Shown here: positions 25,873 through 34,647 of the stretch, in pieces
How the letters are laid out: every line of letters starts with the position of its first letter
Numbering within the stretch: the first letter of the stretch is position 1
Source of the DNA: Halomonas eurihalina
Lineage (GTDB): Bacteria > Pseudomonadota > Gammaproteobacteria > Pseudomonadales > Halomonadaceae
Length of the DNA stretch: 64,000 nucleotides
Direction: 5' to 3'
Assembly (NCBI RefSeq): GCF_008274785.1
Contig: NZ_VTPU01000003.1
Coordinates: 1-64,000 of the forward strand
Notes under the pieces: model-generated
Seen by the model: only the letters and a program-made list of their open reading frames with translations
What the model was told of the DNA's origin: nothing
The model's database searches: none
Translations under genes and position numbers: made by a program

Positions 25873-26871
25873 ATGAGTAATACGATTCTGGTAGTCGGTG
25901 GCTGCGGCTATATTGGCTCGCATATGGTCAAGCAGTTGGCCAGGGCCGGCAACAAGGTGGTGGTTCTGGACAATCTCTCCACGGGGTTCCGTGAACTGGC
26001 CAAATATGGCGAGTTGGTCGTAGGGGATCTCGGAGATGTTGATCTGCTGGAGCGGCTGTTCCGTGAGCACTCATTCGATGGTGTGATGCACTTTGCCGCC
26101 AATAGCCTGGTGGGAGAGTCGGTGGTCGAGCCATCGAAGTATTATCGCAACAATGTGGGCAATACTATGGGATTGCTCGATGTTATGGTGCGTCACGATG
26201 TTCGCCATTTCATCTTTTCATCCACGGCGGCTACGTTTGGTGAGCCTGAGCGAAGCCCGATCGACGAGCGGCATCCGCAAGCCCCTATCAATCCCTATGG
26301 TGCCAGCAAGTTGATGGTGGAGCGGATTCTATCCGACTATGCCCATGCGTATGGATTGAATTCTGTCAGCCTTCGCTACTTCAATGCTTGTGGCGCTGAT
26401 CCTGAGGGAGAGCTCGGGGAGTGCCATGATCCTGAGACCCATCTGATTCCCTTGATTCTCCAGGCAGCCTCAGGGCGCCGAGAGTCGATCACTGTGTTCG
26501 GACGGGATTACGCTACCGAGGATGGTACTTGTGTACGTGATTATATTCATATCGAGGATTTGTGCAGTGCCCACGCGCTGGCATTGTCGATGATCCTCGA
26601 GAACGGCACCAGCGGGGCTTTGGCCTACAACCTGGGCAATGGGCAGGGGTTCTCTGTTCAGCAAGTGATTGATGTGGTCAAGAGTGTGGTGGCTCGAGAT
26701 GGCTGTTCGCTCAAGGTGGAAGAAGGCGACCGGCGGCCTGGTGACCCCGCTGTGCTCGTCGCGGATGCTGCTCGCGCGAAAGAAGAGCTTGGTTGGCGGC
26801 CTGCCTTCGCCGATCTTGAGAAGATCGTGAGCCATGCCTGGCAATGGGAAAAGCACCTGGCCTCGATGTAG
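25873..26871 (+). CDS. galE: UDP-glucose 4-epimerase
   Basis: Interconverts UDP-glucose and UDP-galactose (or the N-acetyl forms), supplying precursor for the capsule. 332 residues. The NAD-binding motif is VVGGCGYIGSHMVKQL (residues 7-22), the catalytic Ser is in FSSTAATFG (about 118), and Tyr-Lys are in NPYGASKLMVERIL (about 142). RYFNACGADPEGELGE is the usual substrate-loop region. The TAG stop is directly followed by the kpsC ATG with no gap. Confidence 0.95.
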   Translation: MSNTILVVGGCGYIGSHMVKQLARAGNKVVVLDNLSTGFRELAKYGELVVGDLGDVDLLERLFREHSFDGVMHFAANSLVGESVVEPSKYYRNNVGNTMGLLDVMVRHDVRHFIFSSTAATFGEPERSPIDERHPQAPINPYGASKLMVERILSDYAHAYGLNSVSLRYFNACGADPEGELGECHDPETHLIPLILQAASGRRESITVFGRDYATEDGTCVRDYIHIEDLCSAHALALSMILENGTSGALAYNLGNGQGFSVQQVIDVVKSVVARDGCSLKVEEGDRRPGDPAVLVADAARAKEELGWRPAFADLEKIVSHAWQWEKHLASM

Positions 26872-28962
26872 ATGGCGGTGATAGGGACGCTTTCACGAGA
26901 TCTTGTTCGGCATCCAACATTGCCCCGATTGCTGAGCGGGGAGCTTCGTCGGGTTTCGGCGACGGCCCAATGTCAGGGCCTGGATGCCCTGGTGGCCTGG
27001 GGGAAGCCGTCTTGTCGAAAGCGCTCCGAGGCCTTGGCAGAGCAAACGGGACTGTCGCTGTTTCGGCTTGGAGAGGGCTTTCTTCGGGCCTACGCCGAGC
27101 ATGAGGATTTTCCGTCGCTTTCCTTGATAGTGGATGACCTGGGCACATATGACGATGCCGATCATCCTTCCCGCTTGGAAGCACTATTGAATGCAGAGGA
27201 GTCTCCACTCGAGGGCATCGAAACGGAGACTGATGCGGCCATGCGGCTTCTGATATCCGAACGCTTGAGCCGCTACAATGATGCTCCCGATCTGGATGTA
27301 TCGCTGTTGCGGAGCGATGATCGCGAACGGGTGCTGGTGGTCGACCAGGCTCAGGAAGGCGAGAGAGGCAGGACTAGCCAGCGTGCTTCCAGGTTTGAAG
27401 ATATGCTGGCTGCCGCCTCGGCGGAAAATCCGGGTGCCACGGTTTACGTGTATGCACCTTGTACGGGCAATGTCTCGCAAACTCGCAATCATGAACCATC
27501 GGGAAATGGTGTTGAAGTGGGGCGGATCGTCGTACTTCGTGAAAGAGTCAATCCCTGGAGCCTGATCGAGCGCATGGACCGTATCTATACGGTGAGTGCG
27601 CATATCGGTTTCGAGGCGTTGATGGCGGGCTTGCCGGTGAGCGTTTTCGGTATGCCCTGGTATGCGGGCTGGGGGGTGACAGACGATCGTTTGCCCTGTG
27701 CTCGTCGTACCCCCATGCGAACCGTCAGAGAGCTATTTGCGGCAGCTTATATTCGCTACTCCCGTTATCTGGACCCTGAGACCCTGGAGCCGGGGGATAT
27801 CTTCGATGTCATGCGCTGGCTGACTCGTCAGCGCCGGGTCGAGGGCCGAATCCAGGGGCGCCGGGTGATGGTAGGGTTTCGGCGCTGGAAGGCTGCCAAC
27901 CTGGGGTCAAGGCTAGCGCTACTGCCAGCTCGGTTAAGCCGTGTGCCGAATGCTGGAAAGGCGGAGTGCCTTGGATTGGGACCACAAGATGCTCTGGTGC
28001 TATGGGGGCGTGATATTCCGTCGGATGTTGCGTTGCTGTCAGCTTGCACGGGAACTCGAGTGCTGCATATGGAGGATGGCTTCGTTCGTTCGGTGGGCCT
28101 GGGGTCCGATATGGTGCCTCCCTATTCCATTGTGCTGGATGAGCGGGGCATCTATTTCGACCCGGGGCAGGCCTCGGATCTCGAGCACCTGTTGAATACG
28201 CACCGCTTCACTGATGATGAGCTGGATCGCGCCGAGCGTATTCGAGACTGGATCGTGAAGCACCGTATCACCAAGTACAACCTCGAGCCTCATCGCGTTC
28301 CGGACTGGGAGGCGCAGGGCCGGGAGGTGGTTCTTGTGCCAGGGCAGGTGGAGGACGATGCCTCGATTCGCTACGGGGCCAATGCAGTACGTACCAATCT
28401 CGAGCTACTCAAGGCCGCCCGGCGAGCTCATCCCGATGGGTTTCTGGTTTACAAGCCGCATCCCGACGTAATCCGTGGAGGGCGTGAAGGCCATGTAGTG
28501 CTCTCCGAGGCCTTGGAGGTAGTCGATCACGTCGAGACGGAGTTGTCGGTGATCAGTTGCATCGAAGCTTGTCATACGTTGCATACCATGACGTCCCTGA
28601 CCGGATTCGATGCCCTTTTGCGTGGTAAGCGCGTTGTCACTTATGGCGAACCCTTCTATGCGGGGTGGGGGCTGACCGATGACAGGGCGCGGGATGCGAA
28701 GGCTCTGGCGCGTCGCTCTCGATGTCTCGGCCTGACGGAGCTGGTAGCGGGAACCCTGCTGCTTTATCCGTTGTACTGGGACCCCGTACTCAATGGCTAT
28801 ACCAGTTGTGAGGCGGTACTGCGTCGCATTATTCAAGAGCGCGAGGCCTTGATGGCACAAACCGGATTGATGTTTCAGCGTTTGGGATATGGCAGGCGCC
28901 AGTGGCTGAAGCTGAAAATCATCTATCGGTCTTTCATGTGGGAGAGACGTTTCTCACGGTAA
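26872..28962 (+). CDS. kpsC: Capsule beta-Kdo transferase KpsC (copy 1)
   Basis: Cytoplasmic retaining Kdo transferase that extends the poly-Kdo linker on phosphatidylglycerol, the anchor of ABC-exported capsules. 696 residues with the two tandem halves typical of KpsC: the first with FRLGEGFLRAY and HIGFEALMAGLPVSVFGMPW, the second with HMEDGFVRSVGLGSDM, YKPHPDVIRGGREGH and LTGFDALLRGKRVVTYGEPF; both contain the FYAGWGLTDD-type block. A second kpsC is at 53827, but kpsS is present only once. Immediately adjacent to galE. Confidence 0.95.
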   Translation: MAVIGTLSRDLVRHPTLPRLLSGELRRVSATAQCQGLDALVAWGKPSCRKRSEALAEQTGLSLFRLGEGFLRAYAEHEDFPSLSLIVDDLGTYDDADHPSRLEALLNAEESPLEGIETETDAAMRLLISERLSRYNDAPDLDVSLLRSDDRERVLVVDQAQEGERGRTSQRASRFEDMLAAASAENPGATVYVYAPCTGNVSQTRNHEPSGNGVEVGRIVVLRERVNPWSLIERMDRIYTVSAHIGFEALMAGLPVSVFGMPWYAGWGVTDDRLPCARRTPMRTVRELFAAAYIRYSRYLDPETLEPGDIFDVMRWLTRQRRVEGRIQGRRVMVGFRRWKAANLGSRLALLPARLSRVPNAGKAECLGLGPQDALVLWGRDIPSDVALLSACTGTRVLHMEDGFVRSVGLGSDMVPPYSIVLDERGIYFDPGQASDLEHLLNTHRFTDDELDRAERIRDWIVKHRITKYNLEPHRVPDWEAQGREVVLVPGQVEDDASIRYGANAVRTNLELLKAARRAHPDGFLVYKPHPDVIRGGREGHVVLSEALEVVDHVETELSVISCIEACHTLHTMTSLTGFDALLRGKRVVTYGEPFYAGWGLTDDRARDAKALARRSRCLGLTELVAGTLLLYPLYWDPVLNGYTSCEAVLRRIIQEREALMAQTGLMFQRLGYGRRQWLKLKIIYRSFMWERRFSR

Positions 28963-29025
28963 GTGTGCCTTCATCGCCTGGGCCTTGAATGCTCTGTGGC
29001 TCGGGTTACTAAGGAGTGGTGGATC

Positions 29026-30051
29026 ATGATGCTGAAGCGGGTCGTGCGGTTGCCCCTGTGGCTGGCCGAGCTGTTTAGCGGCACCAAGTCGTTCGTGGCC
29101 AACCCGCTGATTGGCAGCCGGCGGTTGAATCGCTGGGGGCTGCATGTCGGGCGAGTCGCGTTGGCGCATGGGGTGATGCGACTGCGCATGGCGATGCTGA
29201 GTTGGCGAGTGCCATCTGAGGATCGTCGGCAGTTCATCGAACAGGGCTTCGTACTCAAGCGGAATTACTTGCCGGAGGACGAGTATCGAGCCCTGGTCGA
29301 GGAAGTACGTCAGGGGCAGGGGGAAGTACGCCAGTGCATCCAGGGTGATGCCCGTACCCGTCGCATGTTGCTTGCTCCCGAGGTTCTCGAGAAGATGCCG
29401 CGAACGCGAGCGTTGATGGGGGACCCGGCGTTTCGCCGCTTGATGCGCTTCTGTGCCGGTCATCTGCGCATGCCGATCTGTCATGCGGAGCGGGTGATGA
29501 ATGGTGTCAGCGAGGCGCCTCCGGATCCGCAAACCAATCTGCACGTCGACACCTTCCAGCCGACCATGAAATTCTGGCTCTATCTGGAGGATGTGTCGGA
29601 CCTCAATGGCCCCTTCGTCTTCGTGCCGGGGTCGACTCGATTGAGCCGTGAGCGACTGTCCTGGGAATACCGTATGAGCCAGCAGGCCCGGGAGCATGCT
29701 GATCGCTACACGGCGCGCGGTTCGTTCCGTGTCGAGCCGGAAGCGGCGGCTCGGCTTGGCGATGAGCCGCCACGGAGCTTCAAGGTACCGGGCAATACCT
29801 TGTTGATCGCCAATACCTTCGGTGTGCACGCCCGGGGACACGCCGAGCCGGGGACATCGCGCCTGGCTCTGTGGGGTATGAGCCGTACCAATCCGTTCAT
29901 TCCCTTGCCGGGACTGGGCTTCGAGAGTCTGAATCGCCTGCAGTATCGTGTGTTGCAGCGGATGCGTCGCCGGGAGGATGAACGGGCCGCTGCGCGAGGT
30001 GTGGCAGCGTCCTGGCATCGTGTCGAAGGCAGGGATGCCTGGCGACACTAA
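29026..30051 (+). CDS. Phytanoyl-CoA-dioxygenase (PhyH)-like protein
   Basis: 341-residue Fe(II)/2-oxoglutarate oxygenase candidate. The HxD metal pair is in TNLHVDTFQPTMKFWLYLED (about 170-190), LNGPFVFVPGSTRLS is the typical strand after it, and the distal His is in FGVHARGHAEPGTSRLALWG with a downstream Arg for 2-oxoglutarate. ATG 29026 is selected because AAGGAG lies 9 bases upstream; the longer frame starts at the base after the kpsC stop and lacks a ribosome site. Possible roles are hydroxylation of the lipid anchor or a sugar; the substrate is unknown. Confidence 0.8.
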   Translation: MMLKRVVRLPLWLAELFSGTKSFVANPLIGSRRLNRWGLHVGRVALAHGVMRLRMAMLSWRVPSEDRRQFIEQGFVLKRNYLPEDEYRALVEEVRQGQGEVRQCIQGDARTRRMLLAPEVLEKMPRTRALMGDPAFRRLMRFCAGHLRMPICHAERVMNGVSEAPPDPQTNLHVDTFQPTMKFWLYLEDVSDLNGPFVFVPGSTRLSRERLSWEYRMSQQAREHADRYTARGSFRVEPEAAARLGDEPPRSFKVPGNTLLIANTFGVHARGHAEPGTSRLALWGMSRTNPFIPLPGLGFESLNRLQYRVLQRMRRREDERAAARGVAASWHRVEGRDAWRH

Positions 30052-30095
30052 TCATCATCGTAAACGTCTTTATTATTCGACAAGGATTCGTGATT

Positions 30096-30755
30096 ATGCA
30101 CAAGAGCGAACAACACAAGAGCGAACAGCTATCTGCTTTCGGAATATCGCCGTATTTTCGTGTTGCCGGCTCGGGGCTGATTCTGGCACTGGGTACCGGC
30201 CTTTCGAGTGGGGCATTGGCCAATGAGTTGAGTGTCACACCCTGGGAGAAGGGCTGGGCGCTGGGCGGCCACGCCGGGCAGGCGGTGCATGAGACGGTCA
30301 AGAGTGGCGAGGCCTTCAACCCCTTCGTTTGGGATTTCCAGGACTACTATATCGTCAGCTCCGGCCTGCAAAAGGAACTGGTGAATTTCTGGGGGTACTC
30401 CAAGCTGTATGCCGAAGCCAACGTCTCGTACATCTTCGGGGATGAGCATTATTTCGAGACCTTTCTGACACCATCGATCAGTTGGGAACCTTTCCCCTGG
30501 GACAGTGTACTCGATACCACGGCTTATCTTGGTGTCGGGATTTCCTATACGTCGGAAACATCAAGGTTGGACCATTCCGGCGAACGCCTGATGGCCTCGA
30601 TGATCTTCGAACTGGAAGTGCAGCCCGATAGCTGGGGGCCATGGTCGCTCTATGGGCGTATCCATCACCGCTCGAGCGCTTATGGCACCTTTGGCGATGA
30701 TGGCGGTGGCAGCAACATTCCATCATTGGGTGTGCGCTACCATTTTGGGCAATGA
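30096..30755 (+). CDS. Acyloxyacyl hydrolase / lipid A 3-O-deacylase (PagL-like)
   Basis: 219-residue outer-membrane beta-barrel protein with a signal peptide ending near GALANELS. Alternating hydrophobic strands (LYAEANVSYIFGDEHYFETF, LDTTAYLGVGISYTSET) and the terminal aromatic strand SLGVRYHFGQ fit an eight-stranded barrel. GRIHHRSSAYGTFGDDGG corresponds to the PagL catalytic His-x-Ser region. It would remove the 3-O acyl chain from lipid A. It is the last plus-strand gene before a strong terminator, so lipid A remodelling may be co-expressed with the capsule. Confidence 0.8.
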   Translation: MHKSEQHKSEQLSAFGISPYFRVAGSGLILALGTGLSSGALANELSVTPWEKGWALGGHAGQAVHETVKSGEAFNPFVWDFQDYYIVSSGLQKELVNFWGYSKLYAEANVSYIFGDEHYFETFLTPSISWEPFPWDSVLDTTAYLGVGISYTSETSRLDHSGERLMASMIFELEVQPDSWGPWSLYGRIHHRSSAYGTFGDDGGGSNIPSLGVRYHFGQ

Positions 30756-30803
30756 CACTGTGCTCGGATGCCGCTTCCCACGATAGCAAGCACCTCCGCC
30801 ACG

Positions 30804-30840
30804 AAAACGGCCACCGGCTTGAGCAGCCGGTGGCCGTTTT
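30804..30840. terminator. Strong bidirectional terminator
   Basis: AAAACGGCCACCGGCT and AGCCGGTGGCCGTTTT form a 16-bp stem with a 5-base loop, followed by CATTTT on the plus strand; the A/T-flanked stem also works on the minus strand. It lies between two convergent genes and closes the capsule run that began at 2231. Confidence 0.9.
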
Positions 30841-30860
30841 CATTTTGGCGGATGTAATGG

Positions 30861-33239
30861 CTATTCGCCGGGAGTGGAGGAGCCTGTCGTGAAGAACGGT
30901 GCCATATCCACGCCAGTGGTGGTGGTCGCATTCCAGTGTCGCTTGGTTTTCTTGTGCGGTAGCTGGATATGTATCTGCACCTGCCTACGCAACATATAGC
31001 TTGGCAGGATGGCGACTCGCTCGGCGGGAGAGTCCGGTGCAGCGTGGACCAGATAGCTGGCCACCGCTCGGGTCAACAGGCCCGGTCCTGTCTTGCCCCA
31101 GGTATTGTCGTTATCGCGCGATAGCAGGGCCTCGGCGGCCATCTCTGAGGCAAGCACGATGGCTGGATGTTCCGGCGCGGCGACGATGACATTGTTGGCC
31201 AGAATATCAAAAGGTTCATGGAAACAGACCATGCCCACTCCAGGAGGGAGAAGCGCATCTAACTGGCCGTATAGACGGTCATCCGCATCCGCATAGACGC
31301 CTCCATGGTGGCGGAGGTAACAAAGGCGGAAGAAGTCGGCGCCTTCGGCAATATTGTTGGCCTGCCTGAATGCACGCTCATAGTCGGCCCCAAAGGTGCG
31401 TCTCAGGAAGAAACGCGCCGATTGGGTGTTGAAACGCTGATACTCGATGTTCGGCAAGCTAGCCCAGGAGTGCATGATATCCGTCACGCTCTGGGGAGGC
31501 GTGGGGTCGTTCCAGTATTGTACCACCCGGCGCGGGATAAGCTGTTGGGTATCTGGAGCGTGCACCATCGGTTGCTCGAAGTGACGTTTGATCACCGCGC
31601 TGGCGGCATGGACATAGTGAGCGGCCAGGTAGCCGTCATGACTGCCAGGAGGCAGAGAAGCCAGTTCGCGACGAAACAGTGCCAGATCGTTCATCAGGTT
31701 ACCGATGAGCGAGATAGAGAAGTGGCCCGATGCGATGCGGTTATTCATGCCGCGTTGTTTTGCTTCCTGGATCAGCTCGGTTGCTTCGTCTTCGAGCCCA
31801 AGCATGATCAAGACACGTAGGCGCAAGTCGAGAATACCATTGGCGGCGTTATAGGTACTGGCCTTGTCCAGTTCCTCCTTTGCAGCATCTATCAGACCCA
31901 TTTCCAGCAGATTGTGGGCTCGAATACGCGCGCAGGGAATGCGCTTGGTGGTGGGGATGGGGGCGTCCAGTGTTTCGAGAGCCGTTTCTGGATAGCCAGC
32001 ATCCATCAATAACCGGGCATGTTGTAGGCGCAATTCTGCCTCATCCGGCCAGCGTCTGCGGCAGAAACGTAGATAGCGAAGGCCCAGGGCATAGTCGTTG
32101 CTGGCGCGCAGGAAGCGAACGAGGTTATAGACCTCGGGCAGGGAGCGGCGTTGACGCCGATCCTGGCGTAACCGTTCAAGCGCGCTTTGTGGCCCATCGG
32201 TTCGCAGGGCGAATTCTGCTGCCAGGCTGGCCTGTTTGGCCTTCGGGATATGGCGTAGCAGATGCGAGATGACAGCATCTGTTTGGTGGGGCTCGACCGT
32301 GGCCATAGCCTTCTGAAAGAGAGTTCGAGCAACAGGAGGCGTGCGTGGCCCGGTAGCGAGTATTCCTGCGAGCGCCCGGTGGGCAGCCTCTGCCAGGCCG
32401 AACCGTTCGGCCTGGTTGAATAATGCCAGCTTGTCCTGCTCCGACAACTGGTCGACCATGCCATTCAAGAAGTCGATAGTTTCATGGCAGGTGCTGACAA
32501 GGTCCGATGTAGTGGCCAGCTTTACTGCTTGAAGCAGTTCCGCAACATCGGCGGGAGATACCTCGGGCTGTTGCCGGGCCTGGGCCAGCAAGTTGGGGAG
32601 CGACGATGATGCCGCTTTTTGGTTATTGGTACTGTCATTAGCCAGGTTCTGCCGTATGACACGGGCCTGGCGATGCTGCGGATGGTGTTCCAGCAGGTGG
32701 TCGAGTACCGTTCTGGTGGCTCGGAAACGGCCATGAGCACGGTAGAACTGAGCGACAGCTATCAAGACTTCAGGATTTCGGGGCCAACGGCGGCGCAACT
32801 GACGAAGAACGTGCAGGGCAGGACGTGTGCGCCCGAGGTCTCGCAGCAGCTGGAGTTTTTCTAGCCTTAATCGGGCACTATTGGGCCAGCGTGGGATTGC
32901 CTGGTTGACGCGGTGCAGAGCACGACGTGGCTTGCCTGCGGCGGCTTGTATACGCGCGTCGAGGGCGCGGAGTTGTGGGTCGTTGGGTTGTTTCTCGAGT
33001 GCTTGTTCCGAGCGTTCCAGGGCAATATCGATGTGCCCTTGGCGGAATGCTATGCGTACCCAGAGACGCCGCTCGCCGGGTTGGGGATCTCCCAACTGCA
33101 CTGCATGGTCGACCAGAGTTTCCACCCGTTCCAGATCGCCTGTGGCCATGGCACGTTGAGCTTGTTGAAGGCTGCTTTCCGTTTTATCGACCTCGGCCAT
33201 ATTGTTACCGGGACGATCTTTCATAATGTCATCATCCAT
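30861..33239 (-). CDS. TPR-repeat protein fused to GT32-type glycosyltransferase
   Basis: 792 residues. The first 570 or so are alpha-helical repeats of TPR type (for example ERSEQALEKQPNDPQLRALD, LRLEKLQLLRDLGRTRPALH). The C-terminal 220 residues are an OCH1-like GT32 domain: RRVVQYWNDPTPPQSV, ADFFRLCYLRHHGGVYADAD (with the DxD pair) and the late NTWGKTGPGLLTRAV. No signal peptide, so cytoplasmic. The TPR part may hold it to a synthase complex. Placement beside the capsule block and a second GT32 gene at 62652 suggest surface-glycan synthesis. The ATG 33239 ribosome site is weak; ATG 33224 is possible. Confidence 0.85.
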   Translation of the reverse strand: MDDDIMKDRPGNNMAEVDKTESSLQQAQRAMATGDLERVETLVDHAVQLGDPQPGERRLWVRIAFRQGHIDIALERSEQALEKQPNDPQLRALDARIQAAAGKPRRALHRVNQAIPRWPNSARLRLEKLQLLRDLGRTRPALHVLRQLRRRWPRNPEVLIAVAQFYRAHGRFRATRTVLDHLLEHHPQHRQARVIRQNLANDSTNNQKAASSSLPNLLAQARQQPEVSPADVAELLQAVKLATTSDLVSTCHETIDFLNGMVDQLSEQDKLALFNQAERFGLAEAAHRALAGILATGPRTPPVARTLFQKAMATVEPHQTDAVISHLLRHIPKAKQASLAAEFALRTDGPQSALERLRQDRRQRRSLPEVYNLVRFLRASNDYALGLRYLRFCRRRWPDEAELRLQHARLLMDAGYPETALETLDAPIPTTKRIPCARIRAHNLLEMGLIDAAKEELDKASTYNAANGILDLRLRVLIMLGLEDEATELIQEAKQRGMNNRIASGHFSISLIGNLMNDLALFRRELASLPPGSHDGYLAAHYVHAASAVIKRHFEQPMVHAPDTQQLIPRRVVQYWNDPTPPQSVTDIMHSWASLPNIEYQRFNTQSARFFLRRTFGADYERAFRQANNIAEGADFFRLCYLRHHGGVYADADDRLYGQLDALLPPGVGMVCFHEPFDILANNVIVAAPEHPAIVLASEMAAEALLSRDNDNTWGKTGPGLLTRAVASYLVHAAPDSPAERVAILPSYMLRRQVQIHIQLPHKKTKRHWNATTTTGVDMAPFFTTGSSTPGE

Positions 33240-33363
33240 GAAGGCAAGTTTACACTCTAGATATCATCAACTATGGGGAATTTGTAGAAAGCTTACACTC
33301 TCATTGCCCTGTCATGAAGGAGAATCTGCACTTTGAGGTCAGGAGTTGCGTGTAGACAAAAAA

Positions 33364-33389
33364 ACCGGCCGGACAAGAGTCCGGCCGGT
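33364..33389 (-). terminator. Rho-independent terminator of the Hint-domain gene
   Basis: ACCGGCCGGAC and GTCCGGCCGGT form an 11-bp GC-rich stem with loop AAGA. On the minus strand it is followed by a run of T (complement of the A-run at 33358-33364). It lies 32 bases past the stop codon of the gene at 33421. Confidence 0.92.
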
Positions 33390-33420
33390 GTCTTGAGACA
33401 CTATGGTGTCTTCAGGTGAC

Positions 33421-34647
33421 TCAGGCGGTTCCGGTGGCCTGGGTCATGTCCTGAATGCCCAGGCGCTCACGCACGGCCAGGGGCAGCAGGCGACGCGAGG
33501 AGATACGGTGGCGGGGCATCTCGACAACACGTGTCTCCATGCCGTAGAGCGCCACGTACTCGGCATAGTTGTCGAACGACTGGCGATCGATATAGTCGAT
33601 GTAGGTTTCGGCTTCGGTGCCGTTGGCGAGAATCACCTCGTGATTTTCTGTCTCGACATGGTAGTAGGTCACCGATTCGGAAAGTTCGAGCCACGAAACA
33701 TGATCGATCGAGTCGTGATTGACCAGCGCGCCGGCGTTGATTACCAGGCCATCGACGAGGACGCCGTGACTGGCGGTGAGGACGAGATCCTGGTTGGGCA
33801 CGTTTGGTGCCAATGCCCCTTCGCTGATGCGCACAGGAGCTTGGCTTCCTGATGAGCGGAGACGGTTGACAGTCTGATGCCCGATCCACTTCACCGGTAC
33901 CTGTTTGCCACTGGCAGTTACCACCAGGTCGCCGATTGACAGGGTTTCCACGGCAACCTCGCCGTCGGGGGTGGCGATCATCGTGCCTGCCGCGAAGCAG
34001 ACCTGAGTAAAGGTATTACCGGAGAGATAAGCATCAGGATCGGCTGCGAACTCGTCATACTCTTCCTGAGTCATCTCGATGCGAGCATTGACGCTGCCAC
34101 CAATGACCGAATTACCTTGTGTTAGATGCAAGGCGCCATCTCGGTAGGCGTCCTGAGGGTTAAGGATGCTACCTTCATCCAGGCTCCAGTCTCCCCCTCC
34201 GAGATTGAGCTCATCGCCCGCTTCCATTCCGGTGACATTGAAGCTGTAGTCATCAAGAAGGCTTATTGAACCTTTATTGAAGGTAAAAGACCCAGCCTCG
34301 CTACCTGAGAAGTTGACATCGTAGGAATTCAGGCCATTGAGCGTGCTAAGGTCGGATGCATTCAGTGTCGCACTGCTGGCACCTTCGATTCCGAAAGTGA
34401 AGCTATTGAGTCCGCTGACATTGAGCAACCCTTGATCTACCGTCAGGCTGCCACCATTGGTAGAAGTGAAGGTAGGGGAAGCTCCTGCCTGAACTCCTGC
34501 GACATTGCCAACCGTGGCTTCAACACCATCGACGATTAGCTCTTGGCTACCCAAGGCTGTGATATTAAGAGTGTTGGTATCGTCTGCGTTATCACTCGAA
34601 ATAGTTTGTGTTCCAGAGTTTGCGAGATCGAGATCAATTAATGCCAT
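33421..34647 (-). CDS. Hint (hedgehog/intein)-domain protein
   Basis: 408 residues. The N-terminal 200 are serine-, asparagine- and glycine-rich with repeating hydrophobic strands (LNASDLSTLNGLNSYDVNFS), resembling a secreted beta-structure without a cleavable signal peptide. From Cys near residue 214, VCFAAGTMIATPDGEVAVET begins a Hint_2 domain, with LTASHGVLVDGLVINAGALV and YYHVETENHEVILANG (the TxxH-type block and later His). Such domains can cleave the peptide bond before the Cys. In Halomonas- and Rhodobacter-type bacteria, related proteins are secreted; here type I or similar export is only a guess. Isolated between two terminator-bounded units. Confidence 0.82.
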   Translation of the reverse strand: MALIDLDLANSGTQTISSDNADDTNTLNITALGSQELIVDGVEATVGNVAGVQAGASPTFTSTNGGSLTVDQGLLNVSGLNSFTFGIEGASSATLNASDLSTLNGLNSYDVNFSGSEAGSFTFNKGSISLLDDYSFNVTGMEAGDELNLGGGDWSLDEGSILNPQDAYRDGALHLTQGNSVIGGSVNARIEMTQEEYDEFAADPDAYLSGNTFTQVCFAAGTMIATPDGEVAVETLSIGDLVVTASGKQVPVKWIGHQTVNRLRSSGSQAPVRISEGALAPNVPNQDLVLTASHGVLVDGLVINAGALVNHDSIDHVSWLELSESVTYYHVETENHEVILANGTEAETYIDYIDRQSFDNYAEYVALYGMETRVVEMPRHRISSRRLLPLAVRERLGIQDMTQATGTA

